64,000 nt of DNA from Roseovarius pacificus (GTDB lineage: Bacteria > Pseudomonadota > Alphaproteobacteria > Rhodobacterales > Rhodobacteraceae). The position numbers and the translations under genes were made by a program. Under the pieces are notes generated by a model. That model made no database searches, was not told the origin of the DNA, and saw only the letters and a program-made list of their open reading frames with translations. This document shows, piece after piece, positions 28,594 through 37,319 of the stretch; positions within the stretch are counted from its first letter, which is position 1, and each line of letters starts with the position of its first letter. Where the stretch lies: NCBI RefSeq assembly GCF_900142665.1, contig NZ_FRBR01000001.1:1054001-1118000 (forward strand), read 5' to 3'.

Positions 28594-29631
28594 ATGAAAG
28601 CACTGGTTTACAACGGACCCGGCGAGAAAGACTGGGTTGAAAAGGACAAGCCCGAAATCGAGAAGCCCACGGATGTGATCGTCAAGGTGACCAAGACCAC
28701 GATCTGCGGCACCGACCTGCACATTCTCAAGGGGGACGTACCTGCCGTAACGCCCGGTCGCACGCTCGGCCATGAAGGCGTCGGCGTGGTCGAGGCGGTT
28801 GGCCCGGCGGTGCAGAATTTCAAGCCGGGCGATCCAGTTCTGATCTCCTGCGTCACGTCCTGCGGCAAATGCGCGAACTGCAAACGCCAGCTCTATGCCC
28901 ATTGCGCGGATGGCGGCTGGATTCTCGGCCACCTGATCGACGGAACCCAGGCCGAATACGTGCGCATCCCTCACGGCGACAACTCGCTCTACCCGATCCC
29001 GGAAGGGGCCGACGAGGAGGCATTGGTGATGCTTTCCGACATCATGCCAACCGGGCTTGAGATCGGAGTGCAATACGGCAAGGTCAAACCGGGCGACACC
29101 ATCGCGATCATCGGCGCGGGGCCGGTCGGCATGTCGGTGCTTCTGACCGCTCAATTCTATTCACCGGGCCGTATCGTCATGATCGACATGGACCCGGCGC
29201 GGCTTGAACTTGCCAGGCAATTCGGCGCCACGGACACGATTCAGGTCGGCACCGACGACCCGGTCGAAAACATCATGGCGATGACCGATGGTGTGGGTGT
29301 CGATGTCGCGATCGAGGCAGTCGGCGTGCCCGCAACCTTCGATATCTGCCAGAAAATCATCTCGGCCGGCGGCAACATCGCCAACGTCGGGGTGCACGGC
29401 ACGCCGGTGGAATTGCATATCGAGGAACTCTGGATCAAGAACATCAATATTTCCATGGGCCTGGTCAGCACCAACACCACGCCGATGCTGCTGAAGACAC
29501 TGAATTCCGGCAAGGTAAACCCGGCAAAGCTGGTGACGCACAGGTTCAAGCTCGACAAGATTCTCGACGCCTACGAGGTCTTCGGCAATGCCGCGCGTGA
29601 AAAGGCGATGAAGATCATTCTCAACGCCTGA
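28594..29631 (+). CDS. Zinc-dependent (secondary) alcohol dehydrogenase
   Basis: A 345-residue medium-chain dehydrogenase. Catalytic zinc ligands are in TTICGTDLHILKGD and GRTLGHEGVGVVEAVGP; the structural zinc lobe has four cysteines in CVTSCGKCANCKRQLYAHC. The NAD(P) site is IAIIGAGPVGMSVLLTAQ. The ATG at 28594 has GGGAGA upstream. Close resemblance to secondary alcohol dehydrogenases and position after acxABC suggest it oxidises 2-propanol (or another 2-alkanol) to the ketone that acetone carboxylase uses. Coenzyme preference: an Asp after the Rossmann strand (VMIDMDPARLE) favours NAD. Confidence 0.88.
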   Translation: MKALVYNGPGEKDWVEKDKPEIEKPTDVIVKVTKTTICGTDLHILKGDVPAVTPGRTLGHEGVGVVEAVGPAVQNFKPGDPVLISCVTSCGKCANCKRQLYAHCADGGWILGHLIDGTQAEYVRIPHGDNSLYPIPEGADEEALVMLSDIMPTGLEIGVQYGKVKPGDTIAIIGAGPVGMSVLLTAQFYSPGRIVMIDMDPARLELARQFGATDTIQVGTDDPVENIMAMTDGVGVDVAIEAVGVPATFDICQKIISAGGNIANVGVHGTPVELHIEELWIKNINISMGLVSTNTTPMLLKTLNSGKVNPAKLVTHRFKLDKILDAYEVFGNAAREKAMKIILNA

Positions 29632-29643
29632 CCCATAGCCGCA

Positions 29644-29677
29644 AGACGAGCCGGGGAAAATCTCCGCCGGCTCGTCT
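29644..29677 (+). terminator. Hairpin ending the acetone/2-propanol operon
   Basis: AGACGAGCCGG pairs with CCGGCTCGTCT (11 bases, 12-base loop) starting 12 bases after the dehydrogenase stop. No strong T-run follows. Confidence 0.65.
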
Positions 29678-30048
29678 CGATGCGCATGCGAACGCGCGCC
29701 CCGGTCGGGAAACGAACGCAGCGCGCGCCCTCATCCCGGCCAAATCGACAGCCTCGGCCGTACATTCAATGAGTACTGTCGAAGCGCATGATCGAAAACC
29801 GGGTATTGGGCGGCCTGGGTTCCATCGGGTGCCACCCATTTGAACGACCTCTGGTTCTCCAGATCGGCTCCCGGCTGGTAAACTGTGAGACCAGATCGGA
29901 ATGGACGATGACCTGGCCAGTGTGGACCTTCGCCGCAAAACGGCCATCGGCAGTCTCATCGCAGGATATGCGAACACCACTGGTAACATGTGGTCAATTG
30001 GGATTGTCCGGCGAGATCGCGGCTATTTTTCCGTAAGGCACTTGCAGG
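29678..30048. other. Non-coding region, no recognised gene
   Basis: I see no convincing gene in these 371 bases. Base composition is less GC-rich than the flanking operon, and it marks the left edge of the 30-42 kb block. Confidence 0.45.
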
Positions 30049-30064
30049 ATTAACGGTCGTTAAT
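30049..30064. promoter_or_regulatory. TTAAC-N4-GTTAA dyad (Crp/Fnr-type site), copy 1
   Basis: ATTAACGGTCGTTAAT, arms of 7 bases. The same TTAAC-N4-GTTAA core recurs at 37376-37389 and 40570-40583. It fits the half-site spacing of Crp/Fnr-family regulators, and I recall similar boxes assigned to Dnr-type regulators of Rhodobacteraceae. It would drive the block that now starts with an SDR pseudogene and then pta-ackA. Confidence 0.65.
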
Positions 30065-30140
30065 GCCTGCCGCAGCGCAGCATGAGATCCTTGTGCCAGC
30101 TGCACCCACCGGGCCCGAAAAGGATTCGGACGAATGGAAC

Positions 30141-30422
30141 ATAAACATTCGGGACGAAAAGCATGCGGCTTTGGTCACAGGAGGCATTCAGGAATTGGGA
30201 ACAGCAGCGCCCCATAGTCTTGCGGACTTGGGCATGAACGTCGCCGTGATGCATTTGGGCGGTGGTGACAGCGCCGATGCGTTCGACACCGAAACCGGTA
30301 TGCCTGTCTTTGAATGGGGTGTCGCCGATTGAGACACGTGCAAAGATGGCGTGGCCCGGGTCGGGGAATCACTCGGCGCTATCGGCATTGCGGTGGTCGG
30401 AGCAATCCTCAGGACAGGTTAA
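30141..30422 (+). pseudogene. Remnant of an acetoacetyl-CoA reductase-like SDR gene (N-terminal third)
   Basis: Translation from about 30150 gives ALVTGGIQELGTAAPHSLAD, then LGMNVAVMHLG and DTETGMPVFEWGVAD, which follows the Rossmann N-terminus of PhaB-type acetoacetyl-CoA reductases. The glycine motif is damaged (GGIQELG for GGTRGIG). A TGA at 30330-30332 interrupts, after which homology continues (KDGVARVGESLGAIGIAVVG) to a TAA at 30420-30422. The rest of the gene is missing. It therefore looks like a decayed gene, not a functional small protein. Confidence 0.7.
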
Positions 30423-30512
30423 ACCGCCCAATATGGACGGCAAGTCAGAGCGCTTGCCCCCAACGCAAGCCCGCAACGGGCACCTATGGTTTTCAGCGTC
30501 AGGAGCAACAGC

Positions 30513-31475
30513 ATGGAAGGCGACAACATGAAAGAAAGTCGAAGCGGAGATCGTATCGACCGATTTGCCAGGCTGGAGGACATTGCCCGCAGCGCAGGGC
30601 CTATTACCATGGGAATCGTGTATCCGACCGACGCGACCAGCCTGAGCGGCGCATTGGCGGCGGCAGAGGCAGGGCTTATCCATCCTGTTCTGATCGGCCC
30701 ATCGGAAGATATCCGCAAGGTTGCACTGGACGCGGGTTTCGACATCGAAAAACTGCCGGTGGAGGAAGCAAAGACACCATTAGAGGCCGCGAAGAAAGCG
30801 GTCGACCTCGCACGCGAGGGCAAGGTCGATGCGCTGATGAAGGGGGCTCTGCATACCGATGATCTGATGCATCCCGTTGTCGCCAATACCGCGATGCGGA
30901 CAGATCGGCGGATCAGCCATGTCTTTGCAATGGATGTACCGAGTTACGAGCGGCTTTTGTTCATCTCGGACGCCGCGATCAACGTGCGCCCCAACCTTGG
31001 CGAATTGCGTGATATCACCTGCAACGCGATCGACCTTGCACATGCACTGGGCACGGAGCGCCCGAAAGTCGCGCTTCTGTCCTGTACCGAGAATGTGTCG
31101 GAAAAGATCGAATCCACTGTCTTTGCGGCGGCAATTTGCAAGATGGCCGACCGGGGGACGATTACCGGTGCCGATATTGACGGGCCATTGGCCATGGATA
31201 ATGCAGTTTCGCCCGAGGCGGCGAAGATCAAGGGAATCACATCGTCGGTGGCGGGTCACGCGGACATCCTGATCGTGCCTGATCTGATCTCGGGCAATAT
31301 TCTGGCCAAGGATCTGGACTATCTCGCCGGGGCCGATGCAGCGGGAATCGTGATGGGCGCAGCAGTGCCGATCGCGCTGACCAGCCGGGCAGATGGTGAA
31401 GTCGAGCGCCGTGCGTCGGCTGCCCTGGCATGCCTTGTGGCAGCCTGGAAGAAACGCGGGAGGAATACCCCATGA
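30513..31475 (+). CDS. pta: Phosphate acetyl/butyryltransferase
   Basis: A 320-residue PTA_PTB-family enzyme of the short type that lacks the DRTGG domain of E. coli Pta. Typical stretches are DALMKGALHTDDLMHPVV, RISHVFAMDVPSYERLLFIS, DAAINVRPNLGELRDITCNA, DGPLAMDNAVSPEAAKIKG and IVPDLISGNILAKDLDYLAG. I chose the ATG at 30513 (AGGAG at 30501-30505) over one 27 bases upstream. It converts acetyl-CoA (or butyryl-CoA) and phosphate to the acyl phosphate. Its stop overlaps the start of acetate kinase, so the pair gives acetate plus ATP, or runs in reverse to activate acetate. Confidence 0.9.
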   Translation: MEGDNMKESRSGDRIDRFARLEDIARSAGPITMGIVYPTDATSLSGALAAAEAGLIHPVLIGPSEDIRKVALDAGFDIEKLPVEEAKTPLEAAKKAVDLAREGKVDALMKGALHTDDLMHPVVANTAMRTDRRISHVFAMDVPSYERLLFISDAAINVRPNLGELRDITCNAIDLAHALGTERPKVALLSCTENVSEKIESTVFAAAICKMADRGTITGADIDGPLAMDNAVSPEAAKIKGITSSVAGHADILIVPDLISGNILAKDLDYLAGADAAGIVMGAAVPIALTSRADGEVERRASAALACLVAAWKKRGRNTP

Positions 31476-32650
31476 GCGATCGGATTGTCGTTACGTTCAA
31501 CGCGGGCTCATCCAGCCTGCGCTGTGGTGTATACCATGTGCGAGAGACCGGGCCCGAGCCGTTTCTGTCGTTGAGTATCCGCGGGCTGCCTCGGCGCATG
31601 ATTTTGCAGACCATGGACCACACGAACAATACATCCGACGAAACCGAAATCGACGAACCGGGCGACAGACCTCACGAAACGGCCTTCTCCGTGGTGATGG
31701 CGCAGTTGCAGGAGCGGGTGGATTTAACGCGTATCAAGGCGTTTTCCCATAGGGTCGTTCATGGCGGTCAGGAATTCGATACTCCTGTCAGGGTCACACT
31801 GGAGAATCTGGATCGTCTGGACACGCTGTCACCCCTTGCCCCCAGTCATCAGCCGCACAATCTGCGGCCGATCCGCGAGCTGGCCAAGCGCCACCCTGAT
31901 ATCCCGCAGATCGCCTGTTTCGACACTGCATTTCACCGTCATCAACCGACGTTGGCACAGCTCTATGCGCTGCCGCGCGATCTGTGCGAGGATGGCATCA
32001 TCCGGTTCGGATTTCACGGACTGTCTTACGAATACATCGCCGAAAAGCTTGCAGAAGATTACCCGCAGCTGGCCAAAGGCCGCGTCATCGTCGCTCATCT
32101 GGGCCATGGGGTCAGCCTGTGCGCCATGCAAGCGTGCCGCAGCATCGCCACGACTATGGGCCTGACCGCCCTTGATGGCATGCCGATGGGGCAAAGGTGC
32201 GGCGCGCTCGATCCCGGTGTGGTGCTGCATCTGATCCTCGACAGGAAATATGCCGCAGAGGAGGTGAAAGATATGCTGTACGAATACTCGGGCCTTCTGG
32301 GTGTATCGGGCATCAGCGGGGAAATGAACGATCTGCTCGACTCGGACGCGCCAGCCGCAGCAGAAGCGGTTTCGCTCTTCGTCTACCGGTTCCAGCGCGA
32401 GGTGGGATCGCTGACCGCCGCTCTGGGTGGGCTTGACGGTCTGGTCCTCACCGGTGGTATGAGCGAGCATATTCCCGCACTGCGGGAGTTGCTTTGCAGA
32501 TCGCTGGAATGGCAGGGCGGAACCCTCGACGCGACCGCAAACAAGAACGGTGGGCCGCAAATTTCCACCGGCGAGAGTTCCTTTCAAATCCTGAACCTGC
32601 CGACGAATGAGGAACTGATCCTGGCAAAATCGGCCGTCGGCCCGCTGTGA
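31472..32650 (+). CDS. ackA: Acetate kinase
   Basis: A 392-residue acetate kinase with ASKHA motifs VTFNAGSSSLRCGVYHVRE (phosphate 1), FSHRVVHGG, ACFDTAFHRHQPTLAQLYAL, FGFHGLSYEYIAEKL, VIVAHLGHGVSLCAMQACRS (note LGHG for the usual LGNG), TTMGLTALDGMPMGQRCGAL and DGLVLTGGMSEH. The ATG at 31472 overlaps the pta stop (ATGA). It makes acetate and ATP from acetyl phosphate. The Asn-to-His change in the LGNG loop and ALDGMPMGQRCG for TPLEGLMMGTRSG mark a divergent subgroup often seen with short Pta. Activity is likely but not certain. Confidence 0.9.
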   Translation: MSDRIVVTFNAGSSSLRCGVYHVRETGPEPFLSLSIRGLPRRMILQTMDHTNNTSDETEIDEPGDRPHETAFSVVMAQLQERVDLTRIKAFSHRVVHGGQEFDTPVRVTLENLDRLDTLSPLAPSHQPHNLRPIRELAKRHPDIPQIACFDTAFHRHQPTLAQLYALPRDLCEDGIIRFGFHGLSYEYIAEKLAEDYPQLAKGRVIVAHLGHGVSLCAMQACRSIATTMGLTALDGMPMGQRCGALDPGVVLHLILDRKYAAEEVKDMLYEYSGLLGVSGISGEMNDLLDSDAPAAAEAVSLFVYRFQREVGSLTAALGGLDGLVLTGGMSEHIPALRELLCRSLEWQGGTLDATANKNGGPQISTGESSFQILNLPTNEELILAKSAVGPL

Positions 32651-32786
32651 TATGCATCGCTGCGTGTCGATAATCAGGGCATTTGCCCTTTGGGTGCCGC
32701 TGCACCCCGGCTCGGTTTGCCCGCCGCCAGAGGGCAAACACCCGATCTGCGCCCGCCGCGCATAACCGGGGAGGACCACATTCTGG

Positions 32787-33563
32787 CTATAGCAAGTCGG
32801 TGACGTATTCGCCCATGTGCCCTGCCAACTTCTGGGCAGCGTCACTCTGGCTACTCCAATCGTCGGTGACCTCACCGAGATACGCCCGTCGCGCATGCTC
32901 CAGTGTCATGGCATCCGGGCCCGAGAGCCGCGGAATCGCCCACGTGGCGGCGGCGTCCTTCGTGATGAATTTCCCCGTACTGGCCGTGTGCCACATCCGC
33001 GCAAGCGTCAGCAGAACATTCCGCTCGTCTCCATGCAATCCATTCAGCAAATCCGGAAGTGCATCGCGCATGGCCTGACGGACATGCTCCGGCGAAACTT
33101 CTGTCAGCAGTTCATCCCCTGGTGGTCCGAGCAAGGGAATGGCCTCCTCACGGGCCTGTGCTATAACCAGTGAATACTCGGGATCACGTTCGGGTATCGG
33201 GCTTTCACCGGCCTCGAAAGCGTCCCGCAACCATTCTCCATAGACGAATTCGGCCCGCGCCGGGTAATCGCCGCGAACAAGTTCAGACTGGCAAAACACC
33301 ACGACCTCAAGGCAACGGGGGCCTCCGGGTACGGCAGGGTGGCGTCCGGAAAGACGCAGCAAGTCCATCAACAGACCATTGCGCTGGCTTTCGGTCAGCT
33401 CGGAGTCAACCACTACCAGCAGATCAATGTCGCTCTGCGGCTGGAGTCCGCCGGACACTGCCGATCCGTGCAGATATACACCGAGCAGCGCATCGCCGAA
33501 AATGCGGTGCAGAATTGCCGACGCCGACCGTATCTGTTCGTTTTGATAAGGTGCCGTCTGCAT
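32787..33563 (-). CDS. ANT(3'')/AadA-like nucleotidyltransferase
   Basis: A 258-residue protein with an N-terminal nucleotidyltransferase fold (LLGVYLHGSAVSGGLQPQSD then IDLLVV: the GS and DxD motifs that bind the nucleotide and Mg2+) and a C-terminal AadA-type helical domain (DERNVLLTLARMWHTASTGK). Closest family is aminoglycoside 3''-adenylyltransferase (streptomycin/spectinomycin). It sits alone on the minus strand between ackA and the dehydrogenase genes, without integron or transposon features. A chromosomal homologue may have another natural substrate, so resistance should not be assumed. Confidence 0.82.
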   Translation of the reverse strand: MQTAPYQNEQIRSASAILHRIFGDALLGVYLHGSAVSGGLQPQSDIDLLVVVDSELTESQRNGLLMDLLRLSGRHPAVPGGPRCLEVVVFCQSELVRGDYPARAEFVYGEWLRDAFEAGESPIPERDPEYSLVIAQAREEAIPLLGPPGDELLTEVSPEHVRQAMRDALPDLLNGLHGDERNVLLTLARMWHTASTGKFITKDAAATWAIPRLSGPDAMTLEHARRAYLGEVTDDWSSQSDAAQKLAGHMGEYVTDLL

Positions 33564-33823
33564 GATGTACCTCTAACAGACATAGCTTATCGTCGGAAGG
33601 TAGCTTTGTTCCTGCGGCGTCCGGGTTGACGTGTTCCAAAATCCGGCGCGGAAATCTATGGCGCTTGCAGGTGACTGACGATGTCCGCATTGCTTCCGGC
33701 TACGCCCATGCTGAAACGCGTTCAGCCGGTACTGGATTAGCGTGACAATACCGTTGCAGGAATTCATCGTCATCGTCGTCCCCATTCGGGGATCATGTAT
33801 TGAGCGATGTCTGGATCAGATCA

Positions 33824-34600
33824 TCAACCGGGCGCACCGTTGTTATCTCCGGGCAATTCGAGAAGACGATTTCGCAACGCCTCCATGAAGCGCCCGGCGG
33901 CCGCCCCATCAATTACGCGATGGTCGTATGACAACGAAAGAGGAAGCATGAGGCGCGGGAGAACCTTGTCGCCGTCTTGCACCATGGGGCGCATTTGCGC
34001 CCGTGCCACGCCGAGTATGGCAACCTCAGGGGCGTTTATGATCGGCGCGAAACCGGTGCCGCCAAGCTTGCCAAGACTGGTCACCGTAAAGCTTGCGCCC
34101 TCGATGTCATCATTCCTCAACTTTCCATTGCGAGCACGTTCCGCAAGCGCCCCGATACCGCTTGCAATACTTTCCAGGCCCATGTCCTGGACATTGTGCA
34201 AGACCGGCACAAGCAATCCGGCCTCCGTATCCACCGCAATTCCGATATTGCGATATACCTTGCGATAGAGTGTCTTGCCGTCCGCCGCGAGCGAAGCATT
34301 GAAATCCGGAAATGCGCCCAAGGTATCCGAAACGGCTTCGACTATTACGGCCAACAGCGACAGGCGCGGCGTATCCACGCCACCCGCGCTGTTGGCGTCG
34401 TCGAGGTATGCATCCAGATCGGTGATATCGACGTCGTCGAAATGGGTGACATGTGGCACCTCCAGCCAACTGGCGGTAAGCCGCCGGGCCATGACCTGAT
34501 GCAAGCCGTCTATCGAGTGCTCTTCGACATCGCCAAACAGCGTATAGTCATAGGTTTGCACCGACGGCATAACGCGATTGTCAGACTCTGCTTGTGACAT
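33824..34600 (-). CDS. E2 acyltransferase catalytic core, lacking lipoyl and E1/E3-binding domains
   Basis: A 258-residue protein consisting only of the 2-oxo acid dehydrogenase E2 catalytic domain: LHQVMARRLTASWLEVPHVT at the start, SFTVTSLGKLGGTGFAPIIN in the middle and the active-site LSYDHRVIDGAAAGRFM at the end. Normal E2 proteins carry a lipoyl domain and a peripheral subunit-binding domain before this; here the lipoyl domain is a separate small gene 19 bases upstream and no subunit-binding domain is seen in either. It transfers the acyl group from lipoate to CoA and should form the 24-mer or 60-mer core. Operon with E1 alpha/beta. Confidence 0.85.
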   Translation of the reverse strand: MSQAESDNRVMPSVQTYDYTLFGDVEEHSIDGLHQVMARRLTASWLEVPHVTHFDDVDITDLDAYLDDANSAGGVDTPRLSLLAVIVEAVSDTLGAFPDFNASLAADGKTLYRKVYRNIGIAVDTEAGLLVPVLHNVQDMGLESIASGIGALAERARNGKLRNDDIEGASFTVTSLGKLGGTGFAPIINAPEVAILGVARAQMRPMVQDGDKVLPRLMLPLSLSYDHRVIDGAAAGRFMEALRNRLLELPGDNNGAPG

Positions 34601-34619
34601 CTTATTTCCCTCTCCGGCA

Positions 34620-34934
34620 TCAACTCATCTGTTCTGGCTCGAACCCGGAGATGAAGGCCTCAACCTCATCATCCGGCACATCCTCGTCCGCCATGACACC
34701 GATCAGTTCGCCCACGGGCAGTGTCGCGCCTTCCTCGGCCACCTTGCGCCGCAGAACGCCCCCGACAGGGGCCTCCAGCGCGTTGGTGATCTTGTCGGTT
34801 TCGATATCGGCGACTTCGTCACCCTTTGATAGCCTGTCGCCCTCAGCGACCGACCATTTCGCCACCTTGCCTTCTTTCATCGTCAGCCCGAATTTCGGCA
34901 TCGTCAGTGCCCTGATCATGTCTCCAGCCATCAT
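34620..34934 (-). CDS. Stand-alone lipoyl (biotin/lipoyl attachment) domain protein
   Basis: A 104-residue protein that is one lipoyl domain: MPKFGLTMKEGKVAKWSVAE, GDEVADIETDKITNALEAPV, with the lipoylated lysine in ETDKIT (residue about 48). After the domain there is a short acidic tail (ADEDVPDDEVEAFISGFEPE). Its ATG overlaps the E1 beta stop. It should carry acyl groups between E1 and the separate E2 core encoded next. A free lipoyl protein recalls glycine cleavage H protein in principle, though its sequence is the E2 type. Confidence 0.88.
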   Translation of the reverse strand: MMAGDMIRALTMPKFGLTMKEGKVAKWSVAEGDRLSKGDEVADIETDKITNALEAPVGGVLRRKVAEEGATLPVGELIGVMADEDVPDDEVEAFISGFEPEQMS

Positions 34935-35941
34935 TTACCTCCCGTGACGGATTTTACGGCCTCGACGATTTTCTCGGGGCTCGGGATATGGGCCTGCTCC
35001 AGATTCGGAGCAAAGGGCACATGATTGTGTTGTGGCGTCACCCGACGGATCGGCGCCTTGAGCGTGTGAAACCCCTGTTCCGATATGATTGCCGAAATGT
35101 CCGAAGCCAGCCCGCAACGTGGCAGGGATTCGTCCACGATCACCAGACGTCCGGTCTTCTTGACCGATTTCAGAATGGCATCGCTGTCCAGCGGCGATGC
35201 CGTGCGCGGGTCAAGCAATTCGCATTCAACGCCGTCTTGCGCCAGCTCTTCGGCGGCCTTCTCAGCGAATTGCACCATGCGCCCCAGGGCCACGACCGTG
35301 GCATCCTTACCTTCGCGCACGACACGCGCCTCGCCGAACGGAACGGTGTATTCCCCGTCCGGCACCTCGCCCTTGTCACCCGACATCGCCTGATGTTCGA
35401 AGAAGATCACCGGATCGTCATCGCGGATCGCCGAAATCATCAGGCCCTTGGCCTCGTATGGTGTTGACGGAACAACGACCTTGAGGCCTGGCACATGCGT
35501 GAAGATTGGATAGTAGCAATCGCTGTGCTGACTGGCAGCCCCGGTACCCGCGCCGTACAGGGTGCGGATCACACAGGGCGTCTTGGTCTTGCCGCCGAAC
35601 ATATAACGGAACTTGGCCATCTGGTTGAATAGCGCGTCCCCCGCAACACCGAAGAAGGTAACGAACATCAACTGCGCCACCGGGCGCAGGCCGGTGACCG
35701 CCGCCCCCGCCGCCGCTCCGATAAAGGCGCTTTCGCTGATCGGTGTGTCAAACACCCTGTCGGGACCAAATTCGGTGTAAAGCCCCGCTGTGGCCCCCAG
35801 AACACCGCCCCAGGCATCCTGCTGACCGCCGGCTCCTTTGCCGCCGGCAATATCCTCACCCAGCAGGATGACGTTCTCATCGCGCTTCATCTCGTTGCGC
35901 ATGGCAGCGTTCAGCGCCTCGCGAAAGGTTATCACTGGCAT
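34931..35941 (-). CDS. 2-oxo acid/acetoin dehydrogenase E1 beta subunit
   Basis: A 336-residue transketolase-like E1 beta subunit: MPVITFREALNAAMRNEMKR, NVILLGEDIAGGKGAGGQQD, FDTPISESAFIGAAAGAA, then ELLDPRTASPLDSDAILKSV and VIVDESLPRCGLASDI in the C-terminal domain. The size and N-terminus match AcoB-type and PdhB-type proteins. With E1 alpha (23 bases upstream) it forms the thiamine diphosphate enzyme that decarboxylates pyruvate or cleaves acetoin. Next to pta-ackA the product acetyl-CoA could be used for ATP. No E3 gene is present, so a housekeeping E3 would be shared. Confidence 0.88.
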   Translation of the reverse strand: MPVITFREALNAAMRNEMKRDENVILLGEDIAGGKGAGGQQDAWGGVLGATAGLYTEFGPDRVFDTPISESAFIGAAAGAAVTGLRPVAQLMFVTFFGVAGDALFNQMAKFRYMFGGKTKTPCVIRTLYGAGTGAASQHSDCYYPIFTHVPGLKVVVPSTPYEAKGLMISAIRDDDPVIFFEHQAMSGDKGEVPDGEYTVPFGEARVVREGKDATVVALGRMVQFAEKAAEELAQDGVECELLDPRTASPLDSDAILKSVKKTGRLVIVDESLPRCGLASDISAIISEQGFHTLKAPIRRVTPQHNHVPFAPNLEQAHIPSPEKIVEAVKSVTGGK

Positions 35942-35964
35942 ATCGTTTCTCCTCCGAATGGATT

Positions 35965-36939
35965 TCAGTATGAGACGTAGACGTCAGTCGTCAGCGTCGA
36001 CAGATCGGGCGCAGGGGCCTCACGCGCTTCATCGACGGCTTCGTCGATCAGACTGGCGACTTCGTCGTCGATCCGGTTCAGGGCGTCCTCGGACAGGATC
36101 TCGCCCTGAAGAACGCGCGCCCGGAAAAGATTCAGGGGGTCCAGATACTTGCGTTCATCCCGCACTTCGTTCTTGGGGCGATAGGTCGTCGCGTCCCCCT
36201 CGAAATGGCCGTAATAGCGTAGAAAATCGATATGGATGAACCTTGGCCCACCCCCGTCGCGAATGGCCTTGATCGCCTCTCCTGCCGCGTGGGTGACGGC
36301 AAAAAAATCCCGCCCATCCACCTTTTCCCCCCGGATACCGAAGCCAGCAGCGCGCTGCACGGGATCTCCGCCGCCGATCGACCAGCTACTTGCGGTCGAT
36401 TCCGCATAACCGTTGTCTTCAAGGACGAAGAGAACCGGAAGATCATAAACGCGAGCGAAGTTCATCGCTTCAAGTGTCATGCCCTGATTGAACGCCCCAT
36501 CGCCAAAAAAGGACACTGCGACGCCGCCGGTCTTCTTGACTTTGGCGGTCAGGGCAGCCCCGCAGGACAGCGATGTGCCGCCTCCCACGATGCCGTTGGC
36601 CCCCAGCATGCCGATGCTGACATCGGCAATATGCATGGACCCGCCCTTGGCATTGCACAACCCGCCCTTGCGTCCATAGATTTCCTTCATCATCGCCTTG
36701 ACATCGCAGCCAACCGCGATCGAATGACCATGCCCGCGATGGGTGCTGGCGACGGTGTCCGTCTCATCCGCATGCAGATGTCGGATCACGCCTGCGGCGG
36801 ATGCTTCCTCGCCCGCATATAGATGAACGAAGCCCGGAATTTGTCCGGTCGCGAATTCATCATGCAAACGATCCTCGAACATCCGGATCGTGCGCATGCA
36901 GCGATAGGCATCCAGCAACTGTTCTTGATCGAGATCCAT
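35965..36939 (-). CDS. 2-oxo acid/acetoin dehydrogenase E1 alpha subunit
   Basis: A 324-residue E1 alpha subunit. The thiamine diphosphate motif GDG-N is visible in SFFGDGAFNQGMTLEAMNFA, ending LFVLEDNGYAE. Other family stretches are RTIRMFEDRLHDEFATGQIP, YAGEEASAAGVIRHL, STHRGHGHSIAVG and GGLCNAKGGSMHIAD. The sequence is of the AcoA kind (about 325 residues, no mitochondrial-type phosphorylation loops), so the substrate could be acetoin or pyruvate. A gene cluster of E1 alpha-E1 beta-lipoyl-E2 runs leftward from here, probably after the frameshifted AhpD-like gene. Confidence 0.88.
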   Translation of the reverse strand: MDLDQEQLLDAYRCMRTIRMFEDRLHDEFATGQIPGFVHLYAGEEASAAGVIRHLHADETDTVASTHRGHGHSIAVGCDVKAMMKEIYGRKGGLCNAKGGSMHIADVSIGMLGANGIVGGGTSLSCGAALTAKVKKTGGVAVSFFGDGAFNQGMTLEAMNFARVYDLPVLFVLEDNGYAESTASSWSIGGGDPVQRAAGFGIRGEKVDGRDFFAVTHAAGEAIKAIRDGGGPRFIHIDFLRYYGHFEGDATTYRPKNEVRDERKYLDPLNLFRARVLQGEILSEDALNRIDDEVASLIDEAVDEAREAPAPDLSTLTTDVYVSY

Positions 36940-36972
36940 TTTCTTTCCTCCTCAGGTTTTCTTCAGCAGATG

Positions 36973-37319
36973 TCAGCCATTCCTTTCGGCCAGGAAGTCA
37001 CAGGCGCGCAGGGCCTCGTCTCCGCAAGCGGATGGCGGCCCGCCTCCCTCCCGATTGCGCCGCCGATCATCCTGGAAACGTCCTTGCGGGTGGCGCCTGC
37101 CTCGCGCATTGCGCTGACGTGATGGGCAATGCACCCGCAGCAGCCCACCGCAATGGCAATGCCCAAAGCAATCAATTCCCCGGGCCTGACAGAGAGTTCT
37201 CCCCTTGTGGCACCGGTCCGCACAAGCACGGTGAAACGGTCTGCCGGGCCCGGCACGTCGCACCCCGGATCAGAGAGTTCTGCATATTGGCATTCGGCGA
37301 TTTTCGGATAGCCCGCCAT
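36973..37319 (-). pseudogene. AhpD-like (carboxymuconolactone decarboxylase family) gene with frameshift
   Basis: The first about 85 codons encode an AhpD-like domain with the redox pair and histidine in CCGCIAHHVSAMREAG and the following RKDVSRMIGGAI. The expected C-terminal segment (GGGPPSACGDEALRACDFLAERNG) is in the next reading frame and ends at a TGA at 36973-36975. The break falls in the run GGGAGGGAGGCGGG at about 37040-37052. In the original frame the protein would instead end with an unrelated 30-residue tail. Such proteins act as alkyl-hydroperoxide or thiol-disulfide redox partners. It leads the dehydrogenase operon. A sequencing indel is possible. Confidence 0.72.

Noticed and set aside
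29788..30036. 82-residue open frame after the alcohol dehydrogenase gene
   Set aside because: No ribosome site, no recognisable protein features, and codon use unlike neighbours.
30063..30332. Possible intact 89-residue SDR-like gene
   Set aside because: It is a truncated and damaged Rossmann N-terminus with homology continuing past its stop; called a pseudogene instead.
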